A stretch of DNA of 21,062 bases from Kalaharituber pfeilii (taxonomy: Eukaryota > Ascomycota > Pezizomycetes > Pezizales > Pezizaceae), in assembly GCA_015179045.1 (NCBI GenBank), contig WHUZ01000236.1:1-21062 (forward strand). Direction: 5' to 3'. The notes under the pieces were generated by a model. It was not told where the DNA came from and did no database searches. It worked only from the letters and a program-made list of their open reading frames with translations. Shown one piece after another: positions 16,970 through 21,062 of this stretch. How positions within the stretch are numbered: the stretch's first letter is position 1; each line of letters opens with the position of its first letter. The position numbers and the translations under genes were made by a program.

Positions 16970-18164
16970 TATAATAATGGCAGAGATGACAAAGATTTGG
17001 AAAACAGTTGAAAATCTTTATAGATTATTAGAATCTGTTAGAAAGTTCTATAATCAACATTCGAGCAAGCCTTTAGGACTCTATAGTCCAATAATATATT
17101 AATGACTCATAAGACAAAGTATATTATACAAATGAGAATTCTGTGCTGCCATGCTACTCAGATAGTTTATTGATGTAAGTACCTTTTCCTTACATAGACT
17201 TTTTCTCACTTGGTTTTTGTCTTCAGGAAGGTTTTTAATAGCTCACTGATAATAAATAAAAGATATACCAGTCTCATCATTAGCCATAGGCAACTGCAGT
17301 ACAGCTCATGTACTATCTTGTATATAAGGTATACTAATAGCTAAAGTATGAGACTCACAATCCTAATTAGTTCAGTTTCTTGTTAGTAATTGTTATTCGA
17401 GATGAGTACTCTAAATAGGGAGGTAATATTATAGCCAAGATAGAAACTAGCCTACTACTATAGCAAGAGGCAAGGGTTCTACTACCAATGAGCTGCCATG
17501 GCTAAAGGTGAAGACTTACTTACTAAGAAGAAAATGCTAACTCTGCAATCAAATATAAGACCAATGCTGATTAACTAGACTGATTATTCATTAGGCTTGG
17601 CTATTGATTCTTGTATTATCTAGATAGAGCAGTACTATAGAAGGGTATATTACCTAGAATGCAGCTTGATATATATACTCAAATTATAGAAGCTTTATTT
17701 ATACATGTATATGTATTAGTATATTCGTTATCTTTATCCTATACTATTTTTGCATATTTTCATTACCTATGCCTATTGCCATAGATATTAGTATTGATAA
17801 GGAATCATTGTAGTGCTAGCCAATTATTCATTTATTAACTTCTCATATATGGCTATGCTGAAGTCTATATAAGTGCTGGCTAGTAATAGCATAGTTAGAA
17901 GAATTAAGATATAAGTGGTATCCTAAATACTTTATAACTCTGAACCTATTATTCTATTATTATACTTATGAATCCTTCTGCTCCACTGCGTGCCTCCTGC
18001 CAAGTAGCTGCCTTTCCAGTCTACTATATATATCTTCATAGCTATTCTGACCTACCATATTTACACTTCTAAGATAATGCTAGTACTACTATTTTCCTCA
18101 TTATAGCTATAATATCTGGCCCCTTCCTATGCCTACTAGAGCCAAGCACCTCATACCCATAATA
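16970..18164 (+). mobile_element. Truncated second copy of element B (3' end with LTR)
   Basis: Sequence from 16976 onwards aligns with 15120-16312: the chromodomain tail (GGCAGAGATGACAAAG, TTTGGAAAACAGTTGA), the 3' region, purine tract and complete LTR. The 5' break is inside the chromodomain. The copy has extra stops and is more AT-rich than the first. Its 3' end joins directly to an inverted 5' half of the same family, so the two may be parts of one rearranged element. Confidence 0.9.
17423..18164 (+). repeat. LTR of the truncated B copy
   Basis: It starts GTAATATTATAGCCAAGATA and ends ACCCATAATA, the last bases being a C-to-T variant of ATAACA. TATATAAG is at 17866-17873 and AGTGGTAT at 17914-17921 before CCTAA. 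Confidence 0.9.
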
Positions 18165-20275
18165 TGCATCCTCTTTTTAAATATACTGAACTATAAAGCA
18201 TCTTTATATTTGGATTTTCGAAAGGAATTTCATAATCCCAGCTTTAGTCAAGAGATAAGTAGTATACCTGTTTCTCAGAAAATAATATTAATATATTATA
18301 AGTATTACTACTTATATACATTAATTAATAGAAGATTATTTTCTTTAAAGATATCATTAGAAAGAACTAAAAGTAACTAAATATATATGCAAGGATTATT
18401 AAATATACTATACAGTAATATACTTACTAATATCTATATCTTTAGTATTAAATTAAAGACAAATTCCTTACTTCTTTAATGAAAGTTTAAAAAATAAAAG
18501 ATAAAACAAAGTAAACAAAGACTTATTAAACTTTTTCAGAGTAGTACTGACTCGAATACAATTAATAATATATTTGTAGATATTTATAACTTTAGTATTG
18601 AAATTAAAAACCAATTCTTTAATAATTTGATAAGAGTTTAGAATAGACTTTTTTGATAAGAGAAGATGATATAAAATTAATAAATGCCTTATCAGATTTT
18701 CCTAAAATACTAATAAACGGCATATGATTCTAAGTAGAAGAAATAGTATTAGGAACTGAAATGCTAGAAAACAAAAATAAAAGTGAAAATAAAAATAAAA
18801 ATAAAAGATTTATAAGAATCTTAATTATTATAGATCTTACTTTATAACCTCATCTTCAACTCCTTATCTAGTCTGTCAAGGAAACAATTAGTACAAAAGT
18901 TGTATAGTATATTATAGCTCTAACAGTCTTCTTAGTTTTAAATTTTACTTTATAGCTGAAAAGGTCACTATAATAAAGAGTTCTACATGCTAAGCAAGAT
19001 CTCTATCAGCTATCTACTCCAAGTTAGATAGTTCAGTAATCCTCTCAGATCTATTGATAGCTTATAAGGTAGCCAAAGTCTATCTTTATATTGGACTAGT
19101 CAAGAAAGTGGATTCGTTACTCTAGTAAAATATTTTACTTCCTCTTTATCTTCCTTTTTTAGCTTTAGTTAGGTTTTCACTACTTCTTTTTATAGTATAA
19201 TATAATCTTATACCTAATACATTAGTTGACTTTTCTCTAACTTAGTTTTTAAGGTATATCATTACTCTTCTTATTCTCTAGAGATAGAGATAGCTGTATC
19301 ATAGAGCTGCTATTAATAGAGATAATATTTATTATAATAGTAAAGTAAGTAGAGTACTTATTCTTAAACTTTTTCTAGGGCATCAGTAATGAAATCTTCT
19401 ATTGGTTCTAGTGACTTCAATACTCAAAATAACCTGCCAGAAGATTTTAAATATCTTCTGAATATTGGCAGAAATATCAGAAATAAGAACAAGATTAAAG
19501 GTCTTTATTATATTATTGTACTAATACTTTATTGATTTAAGTTATAAAATCTTATATTCTACCTTACTGCTTATATCTAAATAGTTCAAGCAGCCTTAGC
19601 AATGGCTGAGAAGTTCTGAAAGATTATACACAGTAGAATAAGAGCTATAGTACATAATGCTAAGGGGTTTTAATAGAAAAGATAATAGTAAAGTCCTCTA
19701 AATAAGAGATTTTATTGTTAGCAATAATTTACAAACTTCTGATATATCATTAGACTAGAAACAAAAATTGTCAAGGTCTTTTTTATCCCCATCAAACTTG
19801 TCTAAAGTAGAGAATTTTTACAAAAGAAAGAAGAGGCAAAAAAGGCTTCTTAGTATTAACTGACTTATAGGAGTAATAAGGAGGCATTGAATCTTAAGCT
19901 TAGTAGAAGCTGTGAGGAGATATATAAGGAAAAGAAAGGTCTTATAATTAACTTATAAGAATAATAAGAAGGCAGAAAAGGAAAGAAAGATTCTATGGTA
20001 GTACTTGACTTATAAGATAAATAAAGAGATATAGGGTCTTGTACTTGATAAGAACTATAAGGTAGATATAAGAAGGAGAGGTACTTACACTATTAATACT
20101 TAGTAGAGGAGGTTCTTTAAGATCAGGTTTTAGTGTACTATGTAATTTACTAACTTAAGTTAGAAAAATTTATAAGTTGTATAGAAAACTGTACTATTAG
20201 TACCTAGTAGAGAAGATACTTTAGAGGAGAGATAGTATATTATCTTGAAAATACTTTTACTAGAAGATCTATATA
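18165..20275 (-). pseudogene. Inverted 5' half of element B (gag to start of RT)
   Basis: Read on the minus strand this aligns with about 11385-13290 of element B. Anchors: 18170-18290 with 13165-13290 (including the start of the RT lead-in); 18680-18860 with 12775-12920; 19130-19700 with 11990-12560; 20090-20215 with 11490-11610; 20225-20270 with 11385-11430. It begins exactly where the plus-strand B LTR ends. There is no LTR at its outer end. Stops are more frequent than in element B. Part of it is duplicated internally (see next entry). The short plus-strand open frame at 18129-18380 crosses the junction and is accidental. Confidence 0.88.
18417..18640 (-). repeat. ~145-bp tandem duplication in the inverted B copy
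   Basis: CTAATATCTATATCTTTAGT (18430) with AAATTAAAGACAAATTCCTT recurs as GTAGATATTTATAACTTTAG (18575) with GAAATTAAAAACCAATTCTT, each followed by AGTTTA. Element B has the segment once (around 12965-13025), so the duplication is specific to this copy or was lost from B. Confidence 0.65.
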
Positions 20276-20919
20276 TATATAGGTTCTATTATAGATTCAT
20301 TATAATTGTAGTATGAGTAGCTAATGAAGTACATAAAAAGTAAAAAATACAAGTATATATAAAATACATATATTCAATATAAGCCATATATAATAGTTGG
20401 AAAGATACTATAATTGTATAATAAGTATTATATAAGCTATACAGAAGACTAGTAAGTATTATTAGTTAAGTGTTTTTTTGATTTAGTAGATGATAACTTT
20501 CTGCATTTACTACCTCTATAATAGTTAACTAGTAATAAACTAGTCATCAATTTGATACTTAACTTATCTTACTAATTCCTTGAGTATTAAGTATTAAAGC
20601 TACAGAAAGTAAGACCTTACCTAAGCTAAGAGCTAAAGAGCAAGAGCTATAAGCTAGAGCCAGAACTAAGAGTAATATAGAAGGCCATATAAGATAGCAA
20701 AATAGTAATATTAGTCAATACTATATAATTCTACTATACTAAGTGATAGGTAGTACTTGTATAATATGTCTAAGATAGTAGTAAGGATAAAGTAACATAT
20801 TAGATCTTTGGCTAACATTCTGGTCAAAAGAATTATATAATATAGCATATAGAATAATTTATAATAGCTAAAGTGGCATTATGTTAAGGTTTCTCAATAT
20901 GCTAACCTGGAGGTGTTCC
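20276..20919. other. Unassigned AT-rich DNA with two short similarities to element A
   Basis: No gene was found. AGATTCAT (20288) and GTAGCTAATGAAG (20318-20330) occur in the same order and similar spacing as in the A LTRs (9339 and 9367), so a decayed LTR piece is possible. The stretch 20520-20580 resembles 6822-6885 in element A. Around 20618-20665 a motif AGAGCTA(A/T) is repeated loosely. Otherwise nothing is recognised. Confidence 0.35.
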
Positions 20920-21060
20920 TCAACAGGTTGCAGAGATGGTGGTTGGGTTATTCCCTAGAGCTGTTAAATCTTCTAATAGCTCTGGTACTGGTAGTTCTGG
21001 AGGTTTCTTTGCTCTTCCTTTATCTTTGGATGCTGTTGGTTTAATTGTTTTCTTTCTTTG
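20920..21060 (-). CDS. Possible partial coding region at right edge, unknown function
   Basis: On the minus strand a frame is open from the window edge for 46 codons, ending at TGA (20920-20922). It starts Lys-rich (KDKGRAKKP) and continues with a Pro/Leu/Glu part (PELPVPELLEDL) and NNPTTISATC. It looks like ordinary protein text and contains no TAG or TAA, unlike the rest of the window. The DNA here is visibly richer in G+C. However, the plus strand is also open from 20906 to the edge (52 codons, Gly/Ser/Val-rich), so strand is uncertain. The stop may itself be a mutated Arg codon (CGA to TGA). No family recognised. Confidence 0.35.
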   Translation of the reverse strand, partial: QRKKTIKPTASKDKGRAKKPPELPVPELLEDLTALGNNPTTISATC

Positions 21061-21062
21061 TT

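Noticed and set aside
18129..18380. An 83-codon plus-strand open frame
   Set aside because: It crosses the junction between the B LTR and the inverted B half, and the DNA is explained by both.

Overview
The window is a transposon graveyard, most likely from a filamentous ascomycete fungus. It is strongly AT-rich and visibly poor in CpG. Long stretches align in concept to Ty3/gypsy retrotransposon proteins but are riddled with TAG, TAA and TGA codons at positions where the family has Gln or Trp. That is the pattern expected of repeat-induced point mutation (RIP: C to T, mainly in CpA). The chromodomain at the end of each pol remnant marks the elements as chromoviruses. I find no intact gene, rRNA, tRNA or CRISPR array. 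Organism and family names are inferences from sequence patterns; no database search was possible.

Layout, left to right. 1-404 is unassigned. 405-1770 is a degenerate ~57-bp minisatellite. 1956-2045 holds three 30-bp repeats. 2276-3276 is the 3' part of an old chromovirus pol (integrase to chromodomain), called D here. 3461-9716 is a complete but dead chromovirus, element A: LTRs at 3466-3941 and 9231-9711, 5-bp target duplication AGTAG, remnants of gag, RT, RNase H, integrase and chromodomain. A carries a 15 x 24-bp minisatellite between RNase H and integrase, and a 321-bp hAT-like MITE with terminal inverted repeats and an 8-bp target duplication.

9954-10537 is a solo LTR on the minus strand (C), meeting element B head to head in a palindrome. 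10533-16312 is a second complete, heavily mutated chromovirus (B), LTRs ~740 bp. 16345-16964 is a possible LTR of another family (E). 16970-18164 is a truncated second copy of the B 3' end (chromodomain, 3' region, LTR). 18165-20275 is an inverted B 5' half. 20276-20919 is AT-rich sequence with weak similarity to pieces of A. From about 20895 to the right edge the composition changes to G+C-richer DNA with an open frame that may belong to a gene or another repeat.

The LTRs of A, B and C share one core layout: TATATAA(A/G), then 46-48 bp downstream an 8-mer just before CTAAG. This 8-mer is complementary to the sequence right after the 5' LTR in both A and B and differs between them in step, which suggests Tf1/sushi-type self-priming. 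Nothing here looks like a new functional system. The points of most interest are the self-priming signature, the MITE, the frame-compatible minisatellites and the rearranged B copies.
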